A stretch of 64,000 nucleotides of DNA, taken from contig NZ_NRSM01000009.1 of the NCBI RefSeq assembly GCF_016584105.1, positions 1-64,000 of the forward strand, given 5' to 3'. A model generated the notes under the pieces. That model saw only the letters and a program-made list of their open reading frames with translations. It had not been told where the DNA came from and made no database searches. This DNA is from Ectothiorhodospira shaposhnikovii (GTDB lineage Bacteria; Pseudomonadota; Gammaproteobacteria; Ectothiorhodospirales; Ectothiorhodospiraceae). A program made the position numbers and the translations under genes. Position 1 is the first letter of the stretch; every line of letters starts with the position of its first letter. Below are positions 1 through 8,461 of the stretch, one piece after another.

Positions 1-193
1 CACAGGTGGATATTATGTGATATATGGTTAGGAGGCAACAAAACAACCAGCTTTTCCGTTGAGAAAGTGAAATTTGTGAATGAACGCCAAGGTAGAGATC
101 AACCAGATATTCCGGTTACCCGTTTTTTTGATGCTTTTAAAAAGGACACCCACTTTATTTGAAACTTCAGCCAAAACAGGCTATGCTCCGAAC

Positions 194-1345
194 ATGACTC
201 AACCTCGCGCAGCAATCATCAGCCTTGAAGAAACCCCGTGGTACCACGTGGTCAGTCGTTGCGTGCGTCGGGCATTTCTGTGCGGCCATGACCCTCTGAC
301 TGGCGCCAGTTATGAACACCGCCGCGCCTGGATTGAAGCCCGAATCCTTTCCTTGTCCTCTGTCTTTGCCATCGATATCGCGGCCTACGCCGTGATGTCC
401 AACCACTACCATGTGGTTCTCCGCGTGGATTCCTCGCGCACTCATGCATGGACAACCGAGCAGATACTCACCCGCTGGACACAGCTTTTTGCCGGCCCAA
501 CTTCCGTTCAGCGCTACCTGTCCGAGGACAGAGTCAGGATGAGTGCCGCAGAAATGGCGCAGATAGAAGAACTTACCGAAATTTACCGAGCCCGACTGCA
601 CGATGTGTCCTGGTTCATGAGAGTACTGAACGAGTCCATCGCCAGACAGGCAAACCAGGAAGACGGCGTCAAGGGACGGTTCTGGGAGGGCCGTTTCAGG
701 AGTCAGGCATTGCTCGATGAACAGGCCCTGCTGGCAGCCATGGTCTATGTGGATCTCAACCCGATACGGGCTGGAATTGCAGACAATCTGGAACGCAGCG
801 AATACACGTCCATTGCCAGACGGATCAGAAATGTCACGGCGCGTGAGGATGCGGAAAAATGCCCCCGTGATCGCAAAGCAAAAACTGCTCCTGCCCCTCC
901 CCTGAGAACCCTGAAAACGCCTCCCTCCCCTTCACTAGGCGGCATTGGTTCCACCAAGGATCATGCCTCTGAAAACAACAAGTTACAACCAGAAAGATCT
1001 CTGAAGAATATCCCTCAGGCGTCACTGATGTTCTTTGAGGAATCGGATGATTTTGAACAATCCATTCCCTTTTCGCTGGAAGAGTATCTTGAGTTGGGTG
1101 AGACCCTGGGGCGCTGCGTACATCCGATGAAACGTGGGTTAATTCCGGACACATCACCCAGGTTACTGGTCAGACTTGGAATGGAACCACAGCAGTTTCT
1201 CCGTCATGCCGATCATGTACTGAAAACCTTCGGTCCCGCTATCGGAACTCCTGAAACCCTGTCGGCACTGGCTCTTCGTCGCAAGCATCGGCGGATGAGA
1301 GGGATATCCATGGCAAGACAGATTTTCGAAAAGCATGCGGCTTGA
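194..1345 (+). CDS. REP-associated tyrosine transposase (RAYT, IS200-like Y1 family)
   Basis: This is a single-strand DNA transposase of the Y1/HUH superfamily. RAYTs are usually single-copy chromosomal genes that act on REP palindromes rather than moving as insertion sequences. The reading frame is open from position 80, but the family N-terminus begins at the ATG at 194 (MTQPRAAI), giving 383 residues. The HxH metal-binding motif is visible in SNHYHVVLR, and a later segment GRFWEGRF...YVDLNPIRAG matches the RAYT signature and carries the likely nucleophilic tyrosine. The C-terminal ~150 residues are an extension beyond the core catalytic domain. A REP-like hairpin sits 16 bases after the stop and related copies occur near 25.1 and 35.9 kb. 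The family call is firm; current activity is unknown. Confidence 0.85.
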   Translation: MTQPRAAIISLEETPWYHVVSRCVRRAFLCGHDPLTGASYEHRRAWIEARILSLSSVFAIDIAAYAVMSNHYHVVLRVDSSRTHAWTTEQILTRWTQLFAGPTSVQRYLSEDRVRMSAAEMAQIEELTEIYRARLHDVSWFMRVLNESIARQANQEDGVKGRFWEGRFRSQALLDEQALLAAMVYVDLNPIRAGIADNLERSEYTSIARRIRNVTAREDAEKCPRDRKAKTAPAPPLRTLKTPPSPSLGGIGSTKDHASENNKLQPERSLKNIPQASLMFFEESDDFEQSIPFSLEEYLELGETLGRCVHPMKRGLIPDTSPRLLVRLGMEPQQFLRHADHVLKTFGPAIGTPETLSALALRRKHRRMRGISMARQIFEKHAA

Positions 1346-1360
1346 AAACCTGCCGCAGCC

Positions 1361-1386
1361 GGGTTCCCGCTTGCGCGGGAATGCCC
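1361..1386. repeat. REP-like palindrome next to the RAYT gene
   Basis: TTCCCGC and GCGGGAA (1364-1370 and 1375-1381) form a perfect 7-bp stem around a TTGC loop. The same core with flanking CGTCATT/GTGACG-type sequence recurs at 25064-25135 and 35881-35971. Its position directly downstream of a RAYT gene supports a REP identity. Confidence 0.7.
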
Positions 1387-1461
1387 CACCTCAAAATATC
1401 TTTTTTTAGTTGTAACACCCTTTGCGTGAAGAAGTTGCCTTCTTGCATCCTGATTAGAAAA

Positions 1462-2130
1462 TCAGGGTGCAGTGACAGAAAAAAGGCGCTCCAGAAAGTT
1501 TGATTGACGAACTTCCGGCAAAGGCAATTTGTCCAGCGTATCAAATGCGAGTGCGTGAAGTTTTTCAGGATCATCAAGGAATGCTGCAATTTCACGGTCA
1601 GCATCAGTAAAAGAATTGCTTGCATCCCCGATGCCCAGGGCCTTGACATCGCGAACCCAAAGATAAATTGAACCGCGGATCACCTTGAGAATCTGGCAAA
1701 AAGAAGTTCGATTAATTGTGATCGCTAGATCCGCCTTCAGATTGATTCTGGATTGAAGGTAACCCAATTGTTCCTCCGGCAAGGAAAGCTGGATACCCCG
1801 CCCTTTCTTGCAGTTCATGCAGGTTCTTTCAATATCCGCAACTGAATAACGAATTTCCGTATGGGCATGCTCATGTTTCAGGCTTTCATCAATCGGTGCG
1901 GGAATCCAGCCATACTGCGGGGAACGCGCCATGATATGGCCGGGGACTCTCGCGCGATAGATCGGCAATTCAGCGTCATGGGCGAAGCCCTCAAACTCAA
2001 TGCGCAACCAAGCAGATAGCGCTCGATGCCTGAGCATGGTGGCTAGATTGATGGCGGAAGGAATGAGATCAGACAATTGCTGATCCCCATCACTGAGACT
2101 GCCTTCAAGCTCATCGATCAAAGAAGTCAT
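1462..2130 (-). CDS. AbiTii-domain protein, candidate abortive-infection/defence factor
   Basis: The N-terminal segment (SLIDELEGSLSDGDQ, then a short helix ending in AWLRIEFEGF and LPIYRARVP) matches the AbiTii domain, a family named from a phage abortive-infection context and found in defence islands; its biochemical action is not established. The later segment SFCQILKVIRGSIYLW fits the second conserved helix. The frame runs up to 2244, but the ATG at 2130 is preceded by AAGGAG at a suitable distance, giving 222 residues. The gene is visibly more AT-rich than the surrounding chromosome and lies between a RAYT gene and a gene-poor gap, which suggests acquisition. No partner toxin, nuclease or transmembrane gene is adjacent, so a complete defence system cannot be claimed. 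Confidence 0.65.
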   Translation of the reverse strand: MTSLIDELEGSLSDGDQQLSDLIPSAINLATMLRHRALSAWLRIEFEGFAHDAELPIYRARVPGHIMARSPQYGWIPAPIDESLKHEHAHTEIRYSVADIERTCMNCKKGRGIQLSLPEEQLGYLQSRINLKADLAITINRTSFCQILKVIRGSIYLWVRDVKALGIGDASNSFTDADREIAAFLDDPEKLHALAFDTLDKLPLPEVRQSNFLERLFSVTAP

Positions 2131-2330
2131 CACCTTTTTCTCCTTGGTTGAGAGGCCTTTTGGCCCGGGATACCTGCTCAGCTGCATCGATCCAATAATC
2201 TGACAGAATGGCGTACCACGATTATTCCATTTGGTGCTATTCAAGTGTCAAATAATTATCGCGATGTTTTGATACCGGCTATCTGCCTCCAGTGCCCGCT
2301 TGTCATGAAAATCATTCACAGGAGGCTTTC

Positions 2331-2411
2331 ATGCCACCCCGCAGTGATGCACGAAAAAAAACAATGGAAAAACATACAGTTTTTTTACTACCCTCCCGAG
2401 TAAGCAAATAA
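2331..2411 (+). CDS. Possible 26-residue basic peptide ORF
   Basis: The ATG at 2331 is preceded by AGGAGG at 2320-2325 with a five-base spacer, an ideal Shine-Dalgarno arrangement. The predicted peptide starts MPPRSDARKKTMEK, is strongly basic in its first half and ends ...LLPSRVSK. The A and T tracts inside the ORF could pair with each other. No family is recognised. It may be a leader peptide, a small stand-alone protein or chance. Confidence 0.25.
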   Translation: MPPRSDARKKTMEKHTVFLLPSRVSK

Positions 2412-2509
2412 GAACTAAAAATCCCATATTTCTTCCTACTCTGTGTTGCATCCATGGCAATACCAGGAGTTTCGCGATGCGTTGACATTTCAGCCCTCAT
2501 AACGAAGAA

Positions 2510-2532
2510 GGGTCGCTGATAAGCGACCCTTT
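2510..2532. terminator. Stem-loop, possible bidirectional terminator downstream of dodecin
   Basis: GGGTCGCT and AGCGACCC form a perfect 8-bp stem closed by a GATA loop, followed by TTTA on the plus strand and TTCTTC on the minus strand. It lies about 100 bases beyond the dodecin stop codon. The U-tracts are weak on both strands. Confidence 0.45.
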
Positions 2533-2627
2533 ACGGACAGAGATGTTATGAACAAGCGCCTTGAAATGGAGATGGCGGAACGCGTTCAGTATTATCCAGT
2601 CAGCTTAGACAGCCATTGGGGATCCCG

Positions 2628-2834
2628 CTAATCTTCGTACTTGAATGAAACATTCAGACGGGCCCGATAGGCGAGAATATTGCCCGCCTCATCCAGCTTC
2701 ATGTCCAGCTTATTGACTTCAACGATACGCAGTTCACGCAGGCTGGATCGGGCTTTGGCAACAGCTTGAGCGGCGGCATCCTCCCAGGAGGTGGCGCTCG
2801 TACCGATCAGTTCAATGACTTTATACACACTCAT
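2628..2834 (-). CDS. Dodecin family flavin-binding protein
   Basis: Dodecins are ~68-residue cytoplasmic proteins that form hollow dodecamers storing or buffering flavins (FMN or riboflavin in bacteria). This protein has exactly that length. It shows the pattern MSVYKVIELIGTS, the flavin-stacking tryptophan in TSWEDAA, the conserved RSSLRELRIVEV segment and the C-terminal strand AYRARLNVSFKYED. The ATG at 2834 is preceded by GAGGAG. It stands alone, 141 bases downstream of the acetate kinase stop in the same direction, so it may have its own promoter. Confidence 0.92.
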   Translation of the reverse strand: MSVYKVIELIGTSATSWEDAAAQAVAKARSSLRELRIVEVNKLDMKLDEAGNILAYRARLNVSFKYED

Positions 2835-2975
2835 GATTAGACTCCTCGCCTCCCGCTTGAAAGCGGCGGCAATTCATTTTTATCCGGCTTGATCGAATGA
2901 AACTGGAATGAAACCGCCCACCTGTTCCCTTCGATACCAACAGTCTAGTCAAGAGTGACGGGATTTTCCGCGCAA

Positions 2976-4169
2976 TCAATGGCAATAATGGGCAGTATGC
3001 CAAGCGATCATGCGTTCTTCATTGGTGGGGATGACCCATACGCCCACCGGGCTGCCATCCTCGCTTATGCGGATTTCCCCGCGCTGATTACGGGAATGAT
3101 CACACCGAATCCCCAGCCACTCACATCCTTTGCTGACCATTTCTCTTACGGGAGCAGCATTTTCACCAATGCCCGCGGTGAAGACCAAGTGATCCACTCC
3201 CCCCAGGGCAGCACTCAAGCTCCCGATTTCCCGGATGATTCGGTAGACAAACAAATCAACGGCTTCTTTTGCCGAAGGCATTTCGCTTTCAAGAAGATCC
3301 CGCATGTCCCCGCTGATACCGGAAACCCCCAGAAGGCCTGACTGCTTGTAAAGCAAGTCACCCACCTGCTGAGCAGTCATGCCCTCCGCTGTCAGAAGAT
3401 GCAGGACAAGCCCAGGGTCGATATTTCCGCAACGAGTTCCCATCGGCAGCCCATCCAGGGCGGTAAAACCCATGGTAGATGCAACACTGACCCCATTGAG
3501 CATGGCACACAAACTGGCTCCATTCCCCAGATGCGCGGCAATTACCCTTCCTGTCTCGGGTCGGTGCAGGTACGCGGGGAAACGACGACTAATGTATTCG
3601 TAGGAAAGACCGTGAAAACCGTAGCGAATCAACCCGGCCTCGGTAAGACGACGAGGCAGTGCAAATGCCTGCGCAACCGGATCCTGCCCGGCATGGAAAC
3701 CGGTATCAAAACAGCCCACCTGAGGCACATCGGGACGCAAGGTTAACAGCATGCGAACGGGTCCCAGGCAATGGGGCTGATGTAACGGCGCCAAGGGAAT
3801 GAGCGTCTCAAGATCATCAAGAACACCTTCGTCGAGACGGACGGGCTGACGGTAGTGTCGTCCGCCATGGACGATCCGATGACCAATCGCCCTGATACGG
3901 CTGCTGTCGGTGTTTTCATCCATCCACTTGAGCAGATCCTTCAAGGCTGCAGCATGGTCATAGAGGTCGTCAATGGCGGCAAAATGGTCATCACGCAGTA
4001 TTTTCCCCTGGCCATCCCGTATCACCAAGTGGGCCTGGCATCCGCCAAGCCCGGAGAATTGGCCTTGATAATGGACTGAAAAATCATCCAGAGCGCGGAG
4101 ATCATCCAGACCCAACATGGCAAATTTAAGGCTGGATGAGCCGCTGTTGATGACCAGGATGTCACGCAT
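2976..4169 (-). CDS. ackA: Acetate/propionate kinase
   Basis: A 397-residue ASKHA-fold kinase that reversibly converts acyl phosphate plus ADP to acid plus ATP. The N-terminal phosphate-1 motif LVINSGSSSLKFAML and the acetate-kinase motif IGHRIVHGGRHYR are intact, as are the adenosine-binding GNIDPG region and the C-terminal FTAGIGENA. It is the last gene of a three-gene operon; only three bases separate it from the phosphate acyltransferase fusion upstream, which would supply the acyl phosphate. The substrate could be acetate, propionate or butyrate, and sequence inspection does not decide between them. Confidence 0.93.
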   Translation of the reverse strand: MRDILVINSGSSSLKFAMLGLDDLRALDDFSVHYQGQFSGLGGCQAHLVIRDGQGKILRDDHFAAIDDLYDHAAALKDLLKWMDENTDSSRIRAIGHRIVHGGRHYRQPVRLDEGVLDDLETLIPLAPLHQPHCLGPVRMLLTLRPDVPQVGCFDTGFHAGQDPVAQAFALPRRLTEAGLIRYGFHGLSYEYISRRFPAYLHRPETGRVIAAHLGNGASLCAMLNGVSVASTMGFTALDGLPMGTRCGNIDPGLVLHLLTAEGMTAQQVGDLLYKQSGLLGVSGISGDMRDLLESEMPSAKEAVDLFVYRIIREIGSLSAALGGVDHLVFTAGIGENAAPVREMVSKGCEWLGIRCDHSRNQRGEIRISEDGSPVGVWVIPTNEERMIAWHTAHYCH

Positions 4170-4172
4170 GTC

Positions 4173-5582
4173 TTACCGCCCCTTCTTTTTCTGATAATCC
4201 GCCAACAGTAGTGCCAAGGCGCAGGAGGCCATGCGGGTAATGGCATCATCGGCACGACTGGTCAGTACGATGGGTACCCGAGCCCCCACCACCAGACCGG
4301 CTCCCGTGGCATCCGCCAGATAGGTTAACTGCTTCATGAGCATGTTGGCGGCCTCCAGGTCGGGGGCCACCAGGATGTCTGCCCGGCCCGCCACTGGGGA
4401 AGTGATGTTCTTGGCGGCGGCAGCGGCTTCGGATACAGCATTGTCAAATGCCAAAGGACCATCAATGAGTGCACCGACAATCTGCCCCCGATCCGCCATT
4501 TTGCAGAGGGCGGCCGCCTCCAGGGTGGACTGAATTTTGGGGTTTACCGTCTCCACTGCCGACAGGATGGCTACCCTGGGTAGTTCATTACCGACGGCAT
4601 GGGCAAGGTCGATGGCGTTCTGGACGATATCCACCTTGTCGGCCAGCGTTGGATAGATGTTGATGGCGGCATCGGTGATGAACAGTGGGCGTGGATACGT
4701 GGGAACGTCGAAAGCCATGACATGACTGATGCGCCGCTCGGTTCGCAGGCCGGCGGTCTTGCGCACCACTTCCCGCAGGAGCTCATCAGTATGCAGCGCC
4801 CCTTTCATGATTGCCCCCACACTGCCCGCCCGGGTCATGGCGACAGCCTCTTCGGCGGCGGCATGGCTATGGGGGACATGGATGATCCGATAGTCACTGA
4901 TGTCAATCTCTGCCTCATCGGCCGCAGCGCGGATACGCTCTTCCGGACCAATGAGAATGGGGTGGATCAACCCGGCCCTGGCGGACTCGTGGGCGCCCAG
5001 GATGGAGGGTGCGTCCACCGGATGCACCACAGCCATGTCCACGGGCTCGGGGTGAGTAGCGGCGTGAAGGAGTTCATGCAGACGTGCCCGCTCGGACATA
5101 CGCACCCGGGGCATGACCGTGCGGGGACGGCGAATCTTTTCGGTGGGTGCCAGCACATCCGCCACCCCCTCAATGACATCCCTGCCCTCCTGATTGGTGC
5201 ATCGGCAATCAAACTTGATGCGATTCTTTTCCGGCTCCTTTTCAAGAACCTTGACCTTCACCTGGAGAATGTCTCCCAGCCCCACCGGTGCCCGAAATCT
5301 CAGCGTCTGGCCCAGATAGATGGTTCCGGGCCCGGGCAGTTCAGTGCCCAGCACCGTGGAAATAAGCGCCCCCCCCCACATGCCATGGGCAATGATTTCC
5401 TGAAAGCGGGAACTTTTCGCAAAGTCTTCGTCCACATGGGCCGGGTTCACGTCCCCGGACATGATGGCGAACAGTTTGATGTCATCCATGGTGAGCCGGC
5501 GCTCGATGGAGGCCTCCTCACCCACTCGAATTTCATCAAAGGTGCGGTTTTCGATATAACCCAAATCGGTTTTCTTGTTCAT
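4173..5582 (-). CDS. Bifunctional MaoC-type enoyl-CoA hydratase / phosphate acetyl(butyryl)transferase
   Basis: A fusion protein of 469 residues. Residues ~15-150 form a MaoC hot-dog hydratase domain, with the typical SGDVNPAHVDEDFA segment carrying the hydratase Asp/His pair and the helix around FQEIIAHGMWGGALIS. Residues ~165-469 are a phosphate acetyl/butyryltransferase domain (IMKGALHTDELL, RRISHVMAFDVPTY, TDAAINIYPTL). It would hydrate enoyl-CoA and exchange CoA for phosphate, handing the acyl phosphate to AckA just downstream. The FabI-like reductase gene ends three bases upstream. This fusion with ackA and a fabI paralogue is a recurrent proteobacterial arrangement, often linked to short-chain acyl-CoA or polyhydroxyalkanoate metabolism. 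That pathway assignment is inference. Confidence 0.9.
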   Translation of the reverse strand: MNKKTDLGYIENRTFDEIRVGEEASIERRLTMDDIKLFAIMSGDVNPAHVDEDFAKSSRFQEIIAHGMWGGALISTVLGTELPGPGTIYLGQTLRFRAPVGLGDILQVKVKVLEKEPEKNRIKFDCRCTNQEGRDVIEGVADVLAPTEKIRRPRTVMPRVRMSERARLHELLHAATHPEPVDMAVVHPVDAPSILGAHESARAGLIHPILIGPEERIRAAADEAEIDISDYRIIHVPHSHAAAEEAVAMTRAGSVGAIMKGALHTDELLREVVRKTAGLRTERRISHVMAFDVPTYPRPLFITDAAINIYPTLADKVDIVQNAIDLAHAVGNELPRVAILSAVETVNPKIQSTLEAAALCKMADRGQIVGALIDGPLAFDNAVSEAAAAAKNITSPVAGRADILVAPDLEAANMLMKQLTYLADATGAGLVVGARVPIVLTSRADDAITRMASCALALLLADYQKKKGR

Positions 5583-5585
5583 GAT

Positions 5586-6362
5586 TCAGGCCCTTATGCT
5601 ATGACCGGCGTCCACATAAAGGGTACTGCCGGTAAGTGACTGACCGGCCCCGGAGGCCAGGAAGACAGCGCAATTCCCCACATCCTCGATGGTAACCAGA
5701 CGACGCAGGGGGGAACGGCTCTCGGCGGCATGGGCCAGATCTTCAAAATCCTGGATACCCGAGGCCGCCCGGGTACGGATGGGACCGGGAGAAATGGCAT
5801 GAACCCGGATACCCCGAGGACCCAGCTCCGCTGCCATGTAACGCACACTGGATTCAAGGGCTGCCTTGACCGGCCCCATGAGGTTGTAGTTATCCACCAC
5901 CCTTTCGGCACCGTGATAGGACATGGTGATCAGGGTGCCGCCTTCCTTCATCAGTGGTTCGGCCTGTTTGGCCAAGCGAATGAAGGAATGACATGAAACG
6001 TCCATGGCCAGGGCAAATCCATCCCGAGAGCAGTCCACCACCCGTCCATGGAGATCTTCCCTGGGAGCAAATGCCATGGAATGGATGAGAAAGTCCAGCT
6101 TGCCCCAACGTTCGGCGGCACGCCGGAACAAAGAATCCACCTGAGCCTGGTCCAGTACATCACAAAGCATCAGTTCAGGATCTCCCAAGTCGCTGACCAG
6201 AGGGCGGACATGGGATTCGGCCTTGGGATGGCCATAGGTCACGATCATTTCTGCGCCAGCCTGATGCAGCGCGCGGGCACAACCGCAGGCAATGCTATCG
6301 GCATTGGCGAGACCGGTGACGATGCCGGTTTTCCCTTGCATGGAAAAGGGTTGAGTCATCAT
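5586..6362 (-). CDS. FabI-like enoyl-[acyl-carrier-protein] reductase (SDR)
   Basis: A short-chain dehydrogenase of the atypical FabI type, 258 residues. The N-terminus GIVTGLANADSIACGCA matches the FabI nucleotide loop. The catalytic segment SYHGAER...NYNLMGPVKAALE contains the Y-x6-K pair, and GPIRTRAASGI closely follows E. coli FabI. The frame opens at a TTG at 6368, but the ATG at 6362 sits behind GGAGG and is preferred. It is the first gene of the operon with MaoC-Pta and AckA, so it may be a dedicated paralogue for acyl turnover rather than the essential fatty-acid-synthesis enzyme; the sequence alone does not separate these. Confidence 0.85.
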   Translation of the reverse strand: MMTQPFSMQGKTGIVTGLANADSIACGCARALHQAGAEMIVTYGHPKAESHVRPLVSDLGDPELMLCDVLDQAQVDSLFRRAAERWGKLDFLIHSMAFAPREDLHGRVVDCSRDGFALAMDVSCHSFIRLAKQAEPLMKEGGTLITMSYHGAERVVDNYNLMGPVKAALESSVRYMAAELGPRGIRVHAISPGPIRTRAASGIQDFEDLAHAAESRSPLRRLVTIEDVGNCAVFLASGAGQSLTGSTLYVDAGHSIRA

Positions 6363-6536
6363 GGGCAACCTCCAATCGTCGCGGTGTTCACTGGTTCAGA
6401 CAGGTGAACCTGATTTATGTTGCATTGCAGCGAAGATTAGCAGAAGCGCATGATAGCTGCATGTCAATTTGTGATTTCTGCAAGGCTCATCGGCATTCTT
6501 GGTGCAAGACGGGTTAAATCCATGTCGCATTCATGG

Positions 6537-6568
6537 TTGACGTACAAATATTCACTGGCTCATATAAA
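6537..6568 (+). promoter_or_regulatory. Candidate sigma70-type promoter for the exported-protein gene
   Basis: TTGACG at 6537-6542 is a good -35 element. TATAAA at 6563-6568 is a good -10 but the spacing is 20 bases, longer than ideal; TCATAT at 6560 gives 17 bases with a poorer match. It lies 40-70 bases before the ATG at 6610 in the divergent fabI/exported-protein intergenic region. Confidence 0.3.
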
Positions 6569-6609
6569 AACCGTACCAATGCCCCCGGACTCAGCAAGGA
6601 GCCGATACC

Positions 6610-7353
6610 ATGCCAGTGCCGACAAAATTGCTGATCGCCTGTCTGCTGATAGCGACGGGCCTGCCGGCCTTCGCCGCTGAGCGCTTTCAGGACTGGTGGA
6701 TCAGTTACAGCCAGCCGCCTGGTGAGAAAGCGCTGACCCTGCTGGCCTATACACGCAGCGATGAAGGCCATGCCCTCGCGGTGGGCCAGACGCAGAACGG
6801 GCCGGTCAAGATTGCCCTGCTGGTCAATGGTGTTCCCCCCATTCACATCAGGAATGGCTTGCTGGAAGCGGAGATCGATGTGGACATGACCTGCAGGAGG
6901 CACGCTCTCCAGCAAGCCCCGGACACCCCCATTGATTCCCATCCGTCAACGGGGGCGTGGGTTCAAAGCCTGGAGTGGCCTGTCTGGGAGCCTTCCCGCG
7001 GACATGCACTGCCGCCCCTTCTGGAATCCCTGATGGAGGGAAGTGAAATTCGCCTCAAGGTGGAGAATGAACAGGGATCCGCCATCACTCTGAAATTCTC
7101 CTTGGACGGGGCCCGCCAAGCCATGCAGTGGATACTGGCTCATGGCCCACTGACCGTAACCCACCATACCGTTGACACCCTCTCCGACAGAGCGGCCTTC
7201 GAATGCCATAAACGTGCCCGGGGGGAAATGACCCTCCTGGAAACCTGCTTTGACGCCATCGTATCCTGCTGGGATCAACATGTCGGCAGCTCAGTGCTAG
7301 CCTTTCATGGTTGTCTTCGCAATACCCGGTTGGGGCTGGACGGCAACTGGTGA
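6610..7353 (+). CDS. Exported protein of unknown function
   Basis: No family is recognised with confidence. The 247-residue product begins with a clear Sec signal peptide (PTKLLIACLLIATGLPAFA, cleavage after AFA around residue 22). The mature part starts ERFQDWWISYSQPP. It is faintly reminiscent of invasion-associated locus B-type periplasmic proteins (small mature domain, FxDW near the N-terminus), but the resemblance is too weak to name it. Several cysteines (DMTCRRH, FECHK, ETCFDAIVSCW, FHGCL) could form periplasmic disulphides. An AAGGAG lies 8 bases before the ATG. Its 3' end nearly abuts the convergent quinone oxidoreductase gene. Confidence 0.7.
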   Translation: MPVPTKLLIACLLIATGLPAFAAERFQDWWISYSQPPGEKALTLLAYTRSDEGHALAVGQTQNGPVKIALLVNGVPPIHIRNGLLEAEIDVDMTCRRHALQQAPDTPIDSHPSTGAWVQSLEWPVWEPSRGHALPPLLESLMEGSEIRLKVENEQGSAITLKFSLDGARQAMQWILAHGPLTVTHHTVDTLSDRAAFECHKRARGEMTLLETCFDAIVSCWDQHVGSSVLAFHGCLRNTRLGLDGNW

Positions 7354-7357
7354 ATCC

Positions 7358-8335
7358 TCAGGGCAGCAAGATGCTGCTGCCGGTGGTGCGTCGGGTTTCC
7401 ATGTCCTCATGAGCCCGGGCGATTTCCTGCAGGGGGTATCGTTGATGAATGGGCACTGTCACCACACCGCTCCTGACCATCTCGAACAGTTCCGCTGCGG
7501 CCCATTCAAGGTCTTCCCGAGCGGCAATGTAATGAAAAAGGCTGGGTCGAGTGAAAAAGAGCGAACCTTTCCCTGCCAGCATGGCCGGATCCACAGGAGG
7601 TACAGGACCGGAGGCATTGCCGAAGCTAACCATCATACCCAGCGGTCGCAGGCAATCCAGCGACCCCATGAACGTATCCCGGCCGACCGAGTCGTAGACC
7701 ACGTCGACACCGCGCTCATCGGTAATTTCCATCACCCTGTCAACGAACCCCTCCCGGGTGCCCACAATGACGTGATTGGCACCATACGCTGTCGCAAGAT
7801 CGGCCTTTTCTGGACTGCCCACGACACCGATCACCTCGGCCCCCAGATACCGTGCCCATTGGCAGAGCATGAGCCCGACACCACCGGCAGCGGCATGGAC
7901 AAGGACATACTGCCCCCTCGCCACCGGCCAGGTACGACGCAACAGATAATGGACCGTCATGCCCCTGAGCATCATGGCCGCGGCGGTATCGTCCGGGATA
8001 TCCTCGGGCAAACGCACCAGCCTGTCGGCGGACATGACCCGCCGCTGGGCGTAAGCGCCCGGAAGGGGAGTGGCGTAGGCCACTCGATCGCCGACCTGCA
8101 ACCCGGTCACGTTCTGCCCCAGGGCTTCCACCACACCAGCCGCCTCCATGCCAAGACCGCACGGCAACTTCGGCAATGGGTACAACCCGCGACGAAAATA
8201 GATGTCAATGAAATTGACACCGATTACCGTCTGGCGCAGACAGACCTCCCCCGGCCCCGGTTCACCCGGGGGTGATCTGACCCATTCGAGGACCTCGGGA
8301 CCGCCGGTTTTCTGAATCTGCACGACAAAGGACAT
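7358..8335 (-). CDS. qor: NAD(P)H:quinone oxidoreductase, zeta-crystallin type
   Basis: A 325-residue medium-chain dehydrogenase/reductase lacking zinc ligands. The Rossmann fingerprint HAAAGGVGLMLCQWA and the N-terminal INFIDIYFRRGLYPLPKLP segment are characteristic of Qor, a cytoplasmic NADPH-dependent one-electron quinone reductase. Further conserved stretches are DVVYDSVGRDTF and LRPLGMMVSFGNASGPV. It is transcribed alone, divergently from the signalling operon that begins at 8462, with a 126-base shared promoter region. Confidence 0.9.
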   Translation of the reverse strand: MSFVVQIQKTGGPEVLEWVRSPPGEPGPGEVCLRQTVIGVNFIDIYFRRGLYPLPKLPCGLGMEAAGVVEALGQNVTGLQVGDRVAYATPLPGAYAQRRVMSADRLVRLPEDIPDDTAAAMMLRGMTVHYLLRRTWPVARGQYVLVHAAAGGVGLMLCQWARYLGAEVIGVVGSPEKADLATAYGANHVIVGTREGFVDRVMEITDERGVDVVYDSVGRDTFMGSLDCLRPLGMMVSFGNASGPVPPVDPAMLAGKGSLFFTRPSLFHYIAAREDLEWAAAELFEMVRSGVVTVPIHQRYPLQEIARAHEDMETRRTTGSSILLP

Positions 8336-8461
8336 GACTCTGTCTCCGGATCTTTACGCAAATCGTCGCAGGAAAAGCCTGAGCGAAACATATTCAGTCA
8401 ATCTTTGCCACCACAGCATTCATGCGCCACAGTCATGCCTGATACCTGAATCGAGTCATCA

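Larger units (their letters stand above)
2131..2627. other. Gene-poor, AT-rich gap between the AbiTii gene and dodecin
   Basis: About 500 bases without a convincing protein gene. It holds the promoter region of the AbiTii gene, a 26-codon ORF with a perfect AGGAGG (2331-2411), homopolymer A and T tracts near 2354-2386, and a strong 8-bp hairpin at 2510-2529. A 62-codon minus-strand frame at 2312-2500 and a 27-codon plus-strand frame at 2548-2631 (MNKRLEMEM...) lack convincing ribosome binding sites. No tRNA or known riboswitch fold is recognised. Confidence 0.5.

Noticed and set aside
2312-2500. 62-codon minus-strand frame in the gene-poor gap
   Set aside because: No Shine-Dalgarno, no recognisable homology and low-complexity overlap with the T tract; not supported as a gene.
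8336-8461. GEMM-type c-di-GMP riboswitch ahead of the c-di-GMP genes
   Set aside because: Searched by eye in the leaders of c-di-GMP genes for the conserved GEMM core; none seen.
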